64,000 nucleotides of DNA, from positions 36,943 to 100,942 of the forward strand of contig JAAMPI010000012.1 in the NCBI GenBank assembly GCA_013054445.1, read 5' to 3'. Below the pieces are notes generated by a model that was not told where the DNA came from, did no database searches, and worked only from the letters and a program-made list of their open reading frames with translations. This document shows positions 1-10,425 of the stretch, piece after piece. The first letter of the stretch is position 1; every line of letters begins with the position of its first letter. The stretch is from Cudoniella acicularis (lineage: Eukaryota > Ascomycota > Leotiomycetes > Helotiales > Helotiaceae). Position numbers and translations under genes: made by a program.

Positions 1-2334
1 GTGATACCCATGATTGAGAAATTGAAGGCACACAGTGCACGAGTCGGAGCGAGAGCGCTGATTCTGTCGCCGTCTCGAGAGCTCGCCATTCAGACGTTGA
101 AAGTCGTGAAAGAATTTGGACGTGGGACAGACCTCAAATGTGTTCTGTTAGTTGGGGGAGACAGTCTGGAAGATCAGTTTGGTTTTATGGCTGCGAATCC
201 CGATATTGTGATTGCAACACCTGGTCGATTCTTACATTTGAAGGTTGAAATGTCGCTGGACTTATCATCTATGAAATATGTGGTATTTGACGAGGCCGAT
301 CGTCTTTTCGAAATGGGATTTGCAGCACAATTGACTGAAATTCTACACGCACTGCCGACTTCACGACAAACACTCTTGTTTTCTGCTACACTGCCAAAGT
401 CTTTGGTTGAATTTGCACGAGCTGGCCTGCAAGAACCAAGTCTTGTTCGTCTCGACGCTGAAAGCAAGGTGTCGCCGGATCTTCAAAGTGCATTTTTTAG
501 TGTTAAAAGTGCTGAGAAGGAAGGGGCTCTGCTTCACATTATCAACGACTTGATCAAAATGCCCACTGGTCCAACTGAAAATGGGAAGAAACTCGGGGAT
601 GGAAATGGCAAAAAGAGAAAGCGAGGCTCAGACGGTCCAAGCCCAAGAGGAAAACCTACCGAGCATTCGACGATCATATTCGCAGCTACAAAGCATCACG
701 TGGATTATCTCGCTTCCCTTCTGCGCCTTTCTGGGTTTGCAGTCTCGCATGCTTATGGTTCTTTAGATCAGACAGCAAGAAATATTCAAGTCGAGGAGTT
801 CCGAACAGGAATAACCAACATACTAGTTGTCACTGATGTTGCTGCTCGAGGTATCGATATTCCTGTTCTGGCCAATGTCATCAACTATGACTTCCCTCCG
901 CAACCAAAAATTTTCGTTCATCGTGTTGGTAGAACAGCAAGAGCTGGTCAGAGAGGATGGAGTTACAGTCTTGTTCGTGATACTGATGCCCCTTATCTTC
1001 TGGATCTGCAACTATTCTTGGGCAAGAGATTACTCCTCGGTCGTGACAGTGGGGAAACGCCAAATTACGCCGAAGATGTACTCGTCGGTGCACTACTCCG
1101 TGACAAATTAGAAGCGACAACAGAATGGATCACCAAGTTGCTTAGCGATGATGATGATTTGAGTGCTCTCCGCACTGTTGCAGGCAAGGGCGAGAAACTT
1201 TACATCAAAACTCGAAATTCCGCCTCAAGTGAGAGTGCAAAAAGAGCTAAGGAAGTTGTGGCTTCGAAAGGATGGATGCAACTCCATCCTCTCTTCAATA
1301 GTGAGACGAACACTGCCGAACAAGCACGAATTGAAATGCTTGCAAGAATTAGTGGCTTCCGGCCACAGGAGACTGTGTTCGAGATTGGTACGAAAGGAAA
1401 GGCTGGTCACGGTGAAGCAGCAGAAATGATGAGGCACCGAAGAGAGAAAATTGTGCCCCGAAGACAGAAAGAAGAAGACGAAAAGGCGGGAGCCAATGAT
1501 GAAAATAATGACGGTGATTTCGATACTATGCAAGACCTACCAGACGCCGACGAAGATGATGACGATCTCGAAGTTACCGTGTCTGGAGGCAATGATATGG
1601 AGGAAGCTTCCGACAACGAGCTTGAAGTGACTTTCTCCAAATCTTCCCAAAAAGGGAAAGGGCGGACACTTTCCTGGAAAGATTCAGAAAACTTCATGTC
1701 ATACACCCCAAAAACCATCAACGCTGCCGAAGAGCGTGGCTATGGCGTGCACTCCGGCTCCTACAACACAGCATCTCAAAACTCCAACTTCGTCGAAGCT
1801 GCCCGAGGTGTAACCATGGATCTCACCAACGACGATGGTGCAAAATCCTTCGCTGAGCCGAGCAGAGCCAAGGGAATGCGCTGGGATAAAAAGAATAGTA
1901 AATACGTCGCACGAGCAAACGATGAAGATGGCTCGAAAGGGAAGAAGATGATCCGAGGTGAAAGCGGGCAGAAAATTGCAGCCAGCTTTCAAAGTGGACG
2001 ATTTGATCGATGGCGAAAAGCCCATAAAGTTGATCGCCTACCACGGACTGGAGAGGCTGAGCGTGAAGGAGCTGGTGGTGGCGTAGGCAGAGGCTTTGGC
2101 ACGAGATATAAGCATAAGCAAGAGAAGGCTCCTAAAGAGGCTGATAGATATCGCGATGATTATCATGTGCGGAAGAAGAGGGTGGCTGAAGCTCAAGAGA
2201 AAAGGGTAGGGAAGTTTAAGGATGGTGTTGGGAAGGCTGAAATCAAGAGCAACGAGGACATTCGTAAGGAGAGAAAGCTGGCAGAAAGGAAAAAAGCAAA
2301 AAATGCGCGGCCATCAAAGAAGGGTAAAAGGTGA
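1..2334 (+). CDS. DBP10: ATP-dependent RNA helicase DBP10 (5' end missing)
   Basis: This is a DEAD-box RNA helicase of the nucleolar DBP10 family (DDX54 in animals), which acts in 60S ribosomal subunit assembly. Visible motifs in order are PSRELA (Ia), TPGR (Ib), DEAD followed by RLFEMGF (II), SATLP (III), ARGIDIP (V) and [10 protein letters not shown] (VI). A long charged C-terminal half follows, including the DBP10CT-type stretch [11 protein letters not shown] and a Lys/Arg-rich tail. The Q motif and the Walker A motif (I) are absent because the gene enters from the left edge already past them, so the GTG at base 1 is not a start codon. The frame is open for 777 codons without an intron and ends at TGA 2332-2334. 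Family identity is very likely; the role is inferred from the family. Confidence 0.95.
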   Translation: MIPMIEKLKAHSARVGARALILSPSRELAIQTLKVVKEFGRGTDLKCVLLVGGDSLEDQFGFMAANPDIVIATPGRFLHLKVEMSLDLSSMKYVVFDEADRLFEMGFAAQLTEILHALPTSRQTLLFSATLPKSLVEFARAGLQEPSLVRLDAESKVSPDLQSAFFSVKSAEKEGALLHIINDLIKMPTGPTENGKKLGDGNGKKRKRGSDGPSPRGKPTEHSTIIFAATKHHVDYLASLLRLSGFAVSHAYGSLDQTARNIQVEEFRTGITNILVVTDVAARGIDIPVLANVINYDFPPQPKIFVHRVGRTARAGQRGWSYSLVRDTDAPYLLDLQLFLGKRLLLGRDSGETPNYAEDVLVGALLRDKLEATTEWITKLLSDDDDLSALRTVAGKGEKLYIKTRNSASSESAKRAKEVVASKGWMQLHPLFNSETNTAEQARIEMLARISGFRPQETVFEIGTKGKAGHGEAAEMMRHRREKIVPRRQKEEDEKAGANDENNDGDFDTMQDLPDADEDDDDLEVTVSGGNDMEEASDNELEVTFSKSSQKGKGRTLSWKDSENFMSYTPKTINAAEERGYGVHSGSYNTASQNSNFVEAARGVTMDLTNDDGAKSFAEPSRAKGMRWDKKNSKYVARANDEDGSKGKKMIRGESGQKIAASFQSGRFDRWRKAHKVDRLPRTGEAEREGAGGGVGRGFGTRYKHKQEKAPKEADRYRDDYHVRKKRVAEAQEKRVGKFKDGVGKAEIKSNEDIRKERKLAERKKAKNARPSKKGKR

Positions 2335-2687
2335 TGAAAAGGGGCAAATAACATGTCTATGGTTAAGTGTCCAATTAGGACTGCTATCTGCTAAACGGTA
2401 CATTTGAGAGGCCTTTTCAGCTCTATATTCGGACAAATGTCAAAAACACAACGAACAAGCAATTCTAAGCAAAACAGAACACTAAAATAAACCGCAAGGG
2501 AACTCTCTTGAGTCCTTGACCACATCGCCCGACACCATCGCCCAAGACCCAAGACCGAAGACAAAATTTCAAACCCGTCCCAAAATGGCCAGACCCATGT
2601 GCCAACGCCCGAAATGCACCCAACTCCACTTAATCGACCTGTGAACCTGCAAAACAAGAGGTAGTCAGACCTCTCCAGTATCCTCGA
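2335..2687. other. Convergent intergenic spacer
   Basis: This 353-bp spacer lies between the stop of DBP10 and the stop of the unknown gene on the opposite strand. I see no coding potential. It must hold both 3' ends, but no distinct signal stands out. Confidence 0.6.
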
Positions 2688-3474
2688 TCAATTAGCAGTC
2701 GCGCCTTCTCCGCTATCATCGCCATCGCGCCTATCTCTGCTACCCCTGCCCCAATCCTTATTCCGATCTTCCCGTCTCAACCTCCCCACCTTCTGCCTTT
2801 TCGGCCTCTTCTTCTCCCTCTCCCCACTGCCACTTCTTTCCTCTTCGTCCTCTTCATTCTTTCCCTCGCCCTTACCAATTCGTTCTAACTCTGACTCCAG
2901 CTTATCTGGATGGTTACGGTCAAGCTTACAGTCGCCCAAGCCAGCATCCGAAATACTCCTTTTTAAGGTTTCTGGGTTTCTTTGGGTCGCGATAGAAGTG
3001 GCGTTCCAAGCTCCAGATTCGTTTTCGAAACGTCGAAGGGAAAGAGCCCCGGGAACAGCGAGGAACTGGGTAGAGCCATGGCCGTTTCCGATCATCGATG
3101 CTTCATTTTGGGGTCGCGGATTGTAAGGGTTGGAACTTCGCAAGGAGTCAGGTCCCGGTCGAAGACGACCGGGACCAGCAGGCCGTCGAGCATTTGTAGA
3201 TGGAACGTTTGGTGAAATGCTTCGATGTTCTGGTTCCCCCTGAGGTGGTTGTTGTGCCTGTCGTCTCCCGGGTGGGCTCGATTCCCGGGGCAAGGGGCTA
3301 ACGGATGGATGCTGGGAATCGGAGGTTGAAAAACTACAATAAAAGAGAAGGTGAGCTATCCAATACCGATAGAAATGCTAGACCCGCTTACAGAGTATGG
3401 AAACATGCATACCTCGAAGTGACTGGAGTGCCAACTTGGACATCCGTTGATTGGACATCGGTATCATCAGCCAT
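2688..3474 (-). CDS. Unknown basic, low-complexity protein (2 exons)
   Basis: I do not recognise the family. The model starts at ATG 3474-3472, with exon 1 at 3474-3413, a 79-nt intron at 3412-3334 (donor GTATGC, acceptor TTGTAG), and exon 2 at 3333-2688. It predicts 235 aa. The first 90 residues are rich in Pro, Ser, Gln and Asn (disordered). The C-terminal third is strongly charged, with an acidic run (EEDEEE) followed by basic clusters such as KKRPKRQK that resemble a nuclear localisation signal. There is no signal peptide, membrane segment or catalytic motif. Codon phase closes at the splice junction, which supports the gene, but its function cannot be told from sequence. It is convergent with DBP10. 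Confidence 0.6.
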
Positions 3475-5254
3475 GTTTGCACGAGCAGCTTCGTTAGCAG
3501 CGCTGCTTCTTATTTCTAAGCCGCTTCGTAAACGCATGCAGGACAAGTTGTGGGTCGATGGAAACAAGCAAGCTTCGAGGCCGTTATGAACGAGGCATTG
3601 CATGACATTACGAGTCTCAGAAAGGAGGCAGACTGGGAGGCAAAGCTTCCCCTATATACACAACTTGACGTGCGTCTGGGCAATTAGATAGCACAAACAA
3701 GACTAGCATAATGAGTGCCTCAAACCGCACTTTAAGTCCTCACAAGGTCAAAAACACTCCTCTTGCACAGCATGTCGATGATGCAAAGACCTCACCGAGC
3801 TTCAAATGACCAGAAACCGCAGCCTTCAAACCGCCCGGTTCATCGCTTAACGGGGCCCGGAAGTCGAGGCTTCATCCGCACCCCGGCTTCAGGGCGGGCT
3901 CTCGAGAAAAGAAAGAACCCAAAAAAGGAATTCATCATGTGTGCAACGTAGGATGGGTATGAGCGTTGTTGAAATTCAACTTTTTTGCCACTTGACTTGA
4001 ATGTGCCTGAGGTCTGGTTTGTTTTGCCCTTTGTCTCTAAGGCTTGTTTGTATGTTGACGCAGTGTTGAGGTGCAGGAAGAAATCCAGTAGGCCTTGTGT
4101 GAGGCTGTGGTGGCTTATGTCATTCGGGCATTCTCCAGCTGAACAGTTTTCTGAAGTGGCTCAGTCGAGTTGAACTTATATTACATTAACTGGTGTGGCA
4201 TCAGGCCCAATGATGTTTCGTGTATTTTTCGAAGCACTGAAGGGCGAAGATCCTACCGTCCTGAAGTTAAGGCAAAGGACTGCCGTAAGAGGGCGAAGGG
4301 GTGTGGAGGCAAGGCAACAACTCCGAAAACGGCGAAACAATCTTTCTCTGGAAATATTCTGTCGGTCGAGAAAAAAAATTGCCAACAATCAAATTCCCAA
4401 TCATGACTTTTCCGGGGGTCGGGAGTGCCTTCCGGTTGAAGGTTTTGTTCGATGATGGAAATGGTGAGGAAGCACAGCCCACGTCCACACCGAGGAATGC
4501 CTTGCAGCCTGTGAACAAGATGCTCCTGCCCTGGTAAATGGCGCGTTGAATTGCTACGAAATGTGAGTCATGACCTCATAGTGGTTATTCTGTGTTGAAA
4601 TCAGGATCTATAATGCATTACCGGCATACTGCAGAGATTTGTGCTGCACTGCCGCGGGATGCTGCATCTTGAGTTGCCTTACGATGCAAGCAATCCTGGC
4701 CTTCGCTCATTGAATTTTGTATATGGGAAACTCGATGCCCGAAAAAAAAGATGCCCTTTAAATCAGGAATACCACCAATCCTTTGACAATTGGAAATCTT
4801 CTTGAAGGGCGCGTCGGAGGATTGATAGTCCTCTTGTCAGCATTCTCCTACAAGAACCATTCGAAAAATCAACCTCTATCCAGCGGTAAAATCCCCGATA
4901 CCATTCATTATGTGCCGTCAATATGATTGTACCGACGGGGCTATCGATATCATTGGCGATTCTCTGCAATGCTGAAGAGACATGCTCTGTTTGCAATTAA
5001 TTCCGTAAATGTCGACAACATCGGGGAGAACGTAAAAATGTTTAAGCCACGGAAGTATCAGTTCAGGATCATCCGATTTGACCCTCCTATCAATATTGAG
5101 CAATACAAGAGCGTGGCCCGGTGCTGGTCTTGAGTCTTAATCCTTATAAGTCACACTGTATCGCACTCGATCCTGAAGTATTACCCTAGATTGTCCTCTC
5201 AGACAAGCTACAGTTTGAAAGTTTTGTCTGCTTTCCTTCCGTGATAGCATAAAC
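3475..5254. other. Intergenic region, no gene seen
   Basis: About 1.8 kb separates the start of the unknown basic protein gene from the stop of the Zn2Cys6 regulator. Short ORFs occur on both strands, but none has a recognisable motif, a consistent splice pattern or clear codon bias. I see no RNA gene or mobile-element protein here. Confidence 0.5.
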
Positions 5255-7696
5255 CTATAGAGGCCATGAATCAGGAAAGAGCTCGATCATTGATTCAAAA
5301 CCGTGGTCGATTGGATCCCACAAGAATGAAGCATCATCAAGTGCAAGCAGATCTTGTGAAGACACTGGCACATCCATGGCTGTCAAATCCAAGTTCGGAA
5401 TAAAACCGGTATTGTTGATTGCGGTGTTGCCAGGTTCGGTAGCCTTTTGAGGGTATTCGACAATAGAACTTGCAACAGTTCTAGGATCCGATGAATCTAG
5501 ATTTTGATCTGAAATCCATCAGCCGCATGAACTTGCCAAAAAAGCGACAATGCAGTCAGGGGAATGGCGTTACCTTTTGTCCTAGATAATTTCGAGTTCT
5601 CGTTCGCTTGACCACCATATTCCTCTCTCCTAGGAGTATGTATTAGCGTCATCTTTCAATGTGTTCTAATGTCAAGTTTGGACTCACCACCGCCACATCG
5701 TATCATGCAACATGCTCATCGACAATCGACTTTGAATTCTTAGAGTTGCGGAGCCTTCTCCACCTCCATCCATTTTGAACACCTTTTCTGAGGTCCAAAG
5801 TTGCGACAAAATTCCAGCCATACGCCCCGGCATGTCATTAGTTTGAACGGACATTTTCTTCAATAATGAGATTGCAAGGAAATAGGTTGTTTTTCCAGCA
5901 AGCTCATCTGTGACGTATCCTGCAAGGGAGCTCTTGAGTACTCTGAGAAGAACAGACGTTGCAAGCGCCAGCATTCGATACACGTAATGAGGGCAAAAGG
6001 AGGCGAGATCCATCTCGCCGTCAAGCTTGCCAATCAACTCAACTACTTGGAGAGCTGTCGTGTATATCTTGGTAAGATTCAGTGAAAAGTTTGTGTTCTC
6101 TGGACATCTGAGATAATAAATCCGTAGTTGCAACCGAGCAATCTCAAGATATAATATCTCCAGATCTAATTAGATAAGTGGAAATGTTAGCCGAAAATAT
6201 AAACTAACGAGTAGCGGGAATTACATACCGGCTATTGCAGTCCCATCCTTATCTGGTTCATTGAGTTGTGCCTCGAAAACATTCAACATCATTGCTGGAG
6301 CGGCTTGAGGCTGACTCTGAAGATCGTCAAAATTAAAATCCGAGAAAACAGAATTGATCCGGCCTATAATGCTAGCCAGTCTTAATTCCAGTTTTAGACT
6401 ACGGGGAGCAAAGTCCATAACTCCATTCAAGTCTAACTTTCTCTGGAATAGTTCGAGTGGTACTGTTATGGGATACCCAAGTGAACAAGCAGCTCTGTCG
6501 TATGTCAGCCAAATGAATGACAATTTGTGGAATACATACTTCTGATGTACAACGACGCAATACGACCATAATTGAACTCGCCGGGCAATTCCATCATTGC
6601 TCAGATCAATTCGGGTACGAGAATATTCCTGCCCTTGGAGTGGTACATGTAGGCCAATCTGAAGTGCAAGATTTACCGACATTCCCGAGAGGGTAAAAGT
6701 ATTGTCTTTACTTGTTGAATTAGTTGGGAATGGCCAAGTCGTCAATATCAAAAGCCCTTGAATGTTGGGAATAACAGTTCCAGAAGTCATCGAGGACCAT
6801 ACCAGTTCCAAGACGGGCTCTGCGAGTGATCCATACAAAGTTGGATTTCCGGTGTATCTCCTGGTTCCTGCGCTGATGATAGCCCAGAACAAGAGGGGAG
6901 ACTGCTCGTAATACAAATTTGGAGTGATTTGAGAATCAAGGAAAGGTAGATGTTTTGAATAGTGCAGAAAATATCTATCTTGTCAGCAGTCAGACATTGC
7001 AGTGGAGGTGGAAGGCAACTAACAAAGCGAATATCTCATCGATTTCTTTTGCGTCAACAATGATACAACCCAAGCTTCTTAGCACCGTATCATTCCTGGT
7101 AGCAGTTGCCGTTATTGGTACCCTGGAGCCCTCAATGGGGAAAGCGCTGGAATCCGAATTCTGAGGAGAGTGTGAGAAATTTGCATCACTTGGCGAAGTA
7201 GAGATTCTTGGGTCGTTTGACGCGTATACAGTACTCAGTTGTTCCCTCAGTAGTTGATTTTCGCGTTGCAATATTGCTGATTTTCTAGAAAATAATTCAG
7301 CCTGAAACGAGATGAAAATAAGTTGGGATGACTTACTGCCGCTTGTTCACTCGTCTGAATCCATTTTCAATGGTACAAACGAGCCCTAGACGCTTACATC
7401 GAGGACATGGATTTGGATAATCCAACTTTGCACTACATCTCAACTGCAAAGGTCTTTTGTTAGCACATTTCTCATCACTAGAGGGATATTTCTTGCTCTA
7501 GCTATTGTTCAAGTGATTTATGCCATGATCTGAGGTGTTGCCTTGCCTTTTGTTGCTTGCATTCGTTGCACGCTTTGCTGGCATGAGGCCGAGGGACATG
7601 ACCCGTCACATGGGGTTGCTGTGAGTGGTTAGCATGTCGCAGAGCCAAGAATGCGACGAAACCTACGTTACTGGATACCGCCAGGCTGCTCTCCAT
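5255..7696 (-). CDS. Zn2Cys6 (GAL4-type) transcription factor, LEU3-like
   Basis: This is a fungal binuclear zinc-cluster regulator. Nine exons close in phase: 7696-7667, 7618-7547, 7443-7337, 7284-7024, 6974-6540, 6494-6229, 6165-5688, 5629-5574 and 5508-5255 (652 aa). The N-terminal cluster reads ACNECKQQKLRC, then CPRCKRLGLVC (CX2CX6CX9CX2CX6C). A basic linker RRVNKR and a Leu-rich coiled coil (LQRENQLLREQL) follow, as in LEU3-type factors. The middle region (SPLLFWAIIS and onward) matches the fungal-specific transcription factor domain, and the tail is acidic (DLLALDDASFLWDP). Intron 2 (7546-7444) starts with GC rather than GT and splits the zinc cluster; only splicing there restores the third Cys. 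Introns of 48 nt (7666-7619) and 45 nt (6539-6495) are in frame and lack stops. Target genes are unknown. LEU3 likeness is judged by eye. Confidence 0.85.
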
Positions 7697-7736
7697 ATGT
7701 GAATGAGTATAGTCGCTAGATCGTTAGTCCCCTGAC

Positions 7737-8057
7737 CTATTGTTGACTTCGTGTGCTTGGGAACTGATCGGAGGCCGGATGGTGGAGATGAGTGGCTGGA
7801 GGGCGCAAGACAATACGAAACCGCCTCACATCGAACTTATGTCTAATGCAAAATATCCACAGCACGACAAAGGCAACAGCGTTTCCCACAAGGACCGAGA
7901 GAGTTGCGATGGTTCCATATGGGATCTTTAAAAATTGTCGTGTTGATGCATGAGGGAAAAAGAGAAAGCGGCTTAGAAAATCTCTTATGCGCACTTGCGA
8001 AATCGCTTCTTCCACACCAGAATTGAGGTCACATGATAGGAAAACAAAGACATTCAA
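7737..8057 (-). CDS. Doubtful small ORF with one possible membrane segment
   Basis: This is a 106-codon ATG-to-TAG frame that ends 40 bp before the start codon of the Zn2Cys6 regulator on the same strand. It holds one hydrophobic stretch (TIATLSVLVGNAVAFVVLWI) and a basic C-terminal side, so it could be a small single-pass membrane protein. There is no family match and no intron. The sequence could equally be the promoter or leader of the regulator. I list it only because it is the sole open frame in this spacer with a proper ATG and a plausible membrane segment. Confidence 0.2.
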   Translation of the reverse strand: MNVFVFLSCDLNSGVEEAISQVRIRDFLSRFLFFPHASTRQFLKIPYGTIATLSVLVGNAVAFVVLWIFCIRHKFDVRRFRIVLRPPATHLHHPASDQFPSTRSQQ

Positions 8058-8656
8058 GCTAGACTCAAGTTAATCGGTGATATAGATGACCTTTAGCATT
8101 GGTTTGTTCAAATAATTTTATTCGTTTCTACTTATTCTCTTGAAATGGTATTAAGAAACTGTGCAGGAGCTAGTCAAAAGATCTCGGGAGTCCGAGTTGA
8201 GAACTAGAGCGAAAGTACCCACTAAGCACGATATCTATATATTCCTAACTTTTTGTATAGAATGCAGAGAATATTTTCAATAAACGATATAATATATTGG
8301 ATTTCAAATGTTGAATTAAATCATGAAAATTGCATTATTGAATTCTGCAGATTCATGATCATTGGGACCTCCAAAACTTACTGTTTTGCACTTCTTCAGA
8401 GATGTGTTGACAGGCACATTCACATCTCTGGCAAGTTCCTTGATACAATGTCCTAGTCAACTGTGCCTATCTCGCTCCGCAACTACCACATGAACATGCG
8501 ACACATCCCACACATTGTCTCGTTCATTCACCGCCCAAAAAGATCCAGTCATCCATAAAATGTTGGACCCACGCTGCACTCTTGCAATATTGAAAGCAAG
8601 AATATCCAGTCACCCATTTATTTACCACCGGCACTCTGAGGAGCTTCGTATTGATA
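8058..8656. other. AT-rich intergenic region
   Basis: About 600 bp with A/T-rich runs (for example around 8250-8350) precede the small cysteine-motif gene. I see no conserved coding frame. It presumably contains the promoter of the gene at 8657. Confidence 0.45.
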
Positions 8657-9234
8657 ATGTTCTACCTCAAAGATATCACATCCACCACGATACCGAGTCT
8701 CAAACGACCACTCTCGACTTCTTGTAATCAAACCAACGATAAACCAACTGTGGATTCTCTCCGAAGATCACACTCAACAGCGACACCATCTACAGCAAAA
8801 ACCGGTCTAAAGCTGCTCCCAAGTCTTAGCAGGGCGTTCTCTAAGCGCGAAAAGTCAAGGCAACTACCAGCTGTTCTTGGACAGGACAGGTCAGCGAACA
8901 CGGGGCACTGGGTATGCTGCCAGCAAGACAATGACTTCTATCTAGCTGTGAGTATCTGCCTTTTGTTGAAACTGGCTCACATGATTTTGGTGATTTTGAT
9001 TGGGAAAAACAAAGAGCAAGATGCTAACGCGCTTGGTATTAGTGTAGGAAAAGGAACGATTTGACAACTTCCACTTGCGTGCGATGTGGACATTGGCTTT
9101 GTGATTCATGTGATGAATACACGATTGAGATGGATGAGGAAGTGAAGGCGAAGAAGACAAAGCAAGGGGAGAAGGCTAAAGCGACGGAGATGGGAAAGGG
9201 ATCGAGAAAAGGATGGGAAAGATTGCACTCGTAG
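8657..9234 (+). CDS. Small putative zinc-binding protein (Cys-rich, 2 exons)
   Basis: I propose a 160-aa protein. Exon 1 is 8657-8947, a 95-nt intron runs 8948-9042 (GTGAGT donor, branch-like TGCTAAC, TTAG acceptor), and exon 2 is 9043-9234. The first 75 residues are Ser/Thr-rich and basic. A Cys cluster spans the splice site: GHWVCCQQ, then ACRK, then CVRCGHWLCDSC. The spacing is CC-X9-C-X10-CX2C-X4-CX2C, with a His beside it, and looks like a zinc ribbon or knuckle. The tail is Lys/Glu-rich (EEVKAKKTKQGEKAKATE). Splicing is needed to join the two halves of the motif, which supports the model. Short fungal proteins with a WxCC...CxHxxCxxC motif are common in filamentous ascomycetes, but I know no function for them. 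An additional 5' exon cannot be excluded. Confidence 0.6.
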
Positions 9235-9529
9235 AGAAAGTGGTCATTCTTCTTCATTGGCGTATAGAATGCAAATCAGAAGGACAAGACATTTCTTAAA
9301 CCAAGTTAATATCCCTAAGCAAAAGCGCGACTCGATGGTATCGTTTTGCTGTTCCAAAAAATGCAAAGTATTAACCGTTACACTAACGCCTTTGTATGAA
9401 CGCCAGAATGTGTGCCAGGCCGTCATCTAAGCACAAAAATATTAGCAAACCGCCCAAGATATACAACCAACCCACCCTTCTATGGAGTCGACCAAAGAAT
9501 TATTTTGGGCCCAAGTATCCAAACCAGAC

Positions 9530-10425
9530 TTATTCCAGTCTGGAGATCAAACCATGCCGAACTTTTGCGTTAACCACACCGCCCACTCCAAAAGCAGGTA
9601 CAATTCTGCAAATTCTAGCAGCTGCACTGACACCCCAGTTCTTCTTAACAATGGCCCATCTATCTCCCCACGTGATTCCCTTCCCACCTCTATTATACAG
9701 ATCCAGACCTAGCAAATGCATTGGTGTGCTGAAAATCTGAATTCCAGCTGGAGCAGCGAATTGCGCAATCGTCTGCCCACTTATGCTCTTCTTCAGCTCC
9801 TCGCTCATATTTTTATTTAGAACCGGTCCTAGTAAAGGGGGAACATTGAATGACGCGAAAATCGTTAAACAATCTCGCAATGTGAAAAGCGCGTATGATG
9901 GGAGCGGCACAGGGCGAGGAGGACCACCAGGACCAAAAAGTCGTGCGAAAGCTTGGTCTTTGAACAGGCAGAGCCCAATATTAGCACCTGATGAGGCAGC
10001 AAACTTCATTGTTCCCGATGTAACATGTGTCGAGGGCTTATTTTGTACCGTAGATGTGATTGTGTCCAGCGAGTTCGCAGTCAGGTAGGTGCCACCATAG
10101 AGCATGCAAATGAGGCCGAAAGGTTTCGAGAAGATGATCGTGTGTGGTCGGAGGAGGAGGGTCTTGAGGGAATCTTTGAGAGAATCCTTGATGGTTGCTT
10201 GCCCGGATGCATTTTGCATTATTCCCCTAGATATTGTCAATCAAGTCTTCCCGGGAGGTAATAACGGAATACTGACTTGTCAATAATAGTGATAATCGGG
10301 GCCACCATGGTCGCCGCTGAAAATCCAGCAATGAAGTCAAAAGCCAATCGCAGTCCCAGGTTCTTGGTATTCCATACTTTGGCTTCTGCCGCTGATTCCA
10401 TAGTTGTCGAAGTGCGAGTCATCAT
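9530..10425 (-). CDS. Carrier-like fungal membrane protein of unknown function
   Basis: The two-exon model runs 10425-10277 and 10226-9530, with a 50-nt intron (GTCAGT donor, ATCTAG acceptor), giving 281 aa. About six moderately hydrophobic segments are visible, including AFDFIAGFSAATMVAPIITI, YALFTLRDCLTIFASF and FAAPAGIQIFSTPMHLLG. The last third has RICRIVPAFGVGG. The spacing and the small-residue helices recall mitochondrial-carrier-fold proteins, but the canonical PX[DE]XX[KR] signatures are not evident. I therefore call it carrier-like only, probably in an organelle membrane. The start is uncertain: the frame is open upstream to about 10535, where a TTTGACAG acceptor could join an earlier exon. 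A CACGTG box lies at 10698-10703. Confidence 0.6.

Noticed and set aside
3270..3300. tRNA-like TTCGA pattern (GGCTCGATTCCCGGG)
   Set aside because: It lies inside the coding exon of the unknown basic protein, and no acceptor stem or D-arm can be paired around it.
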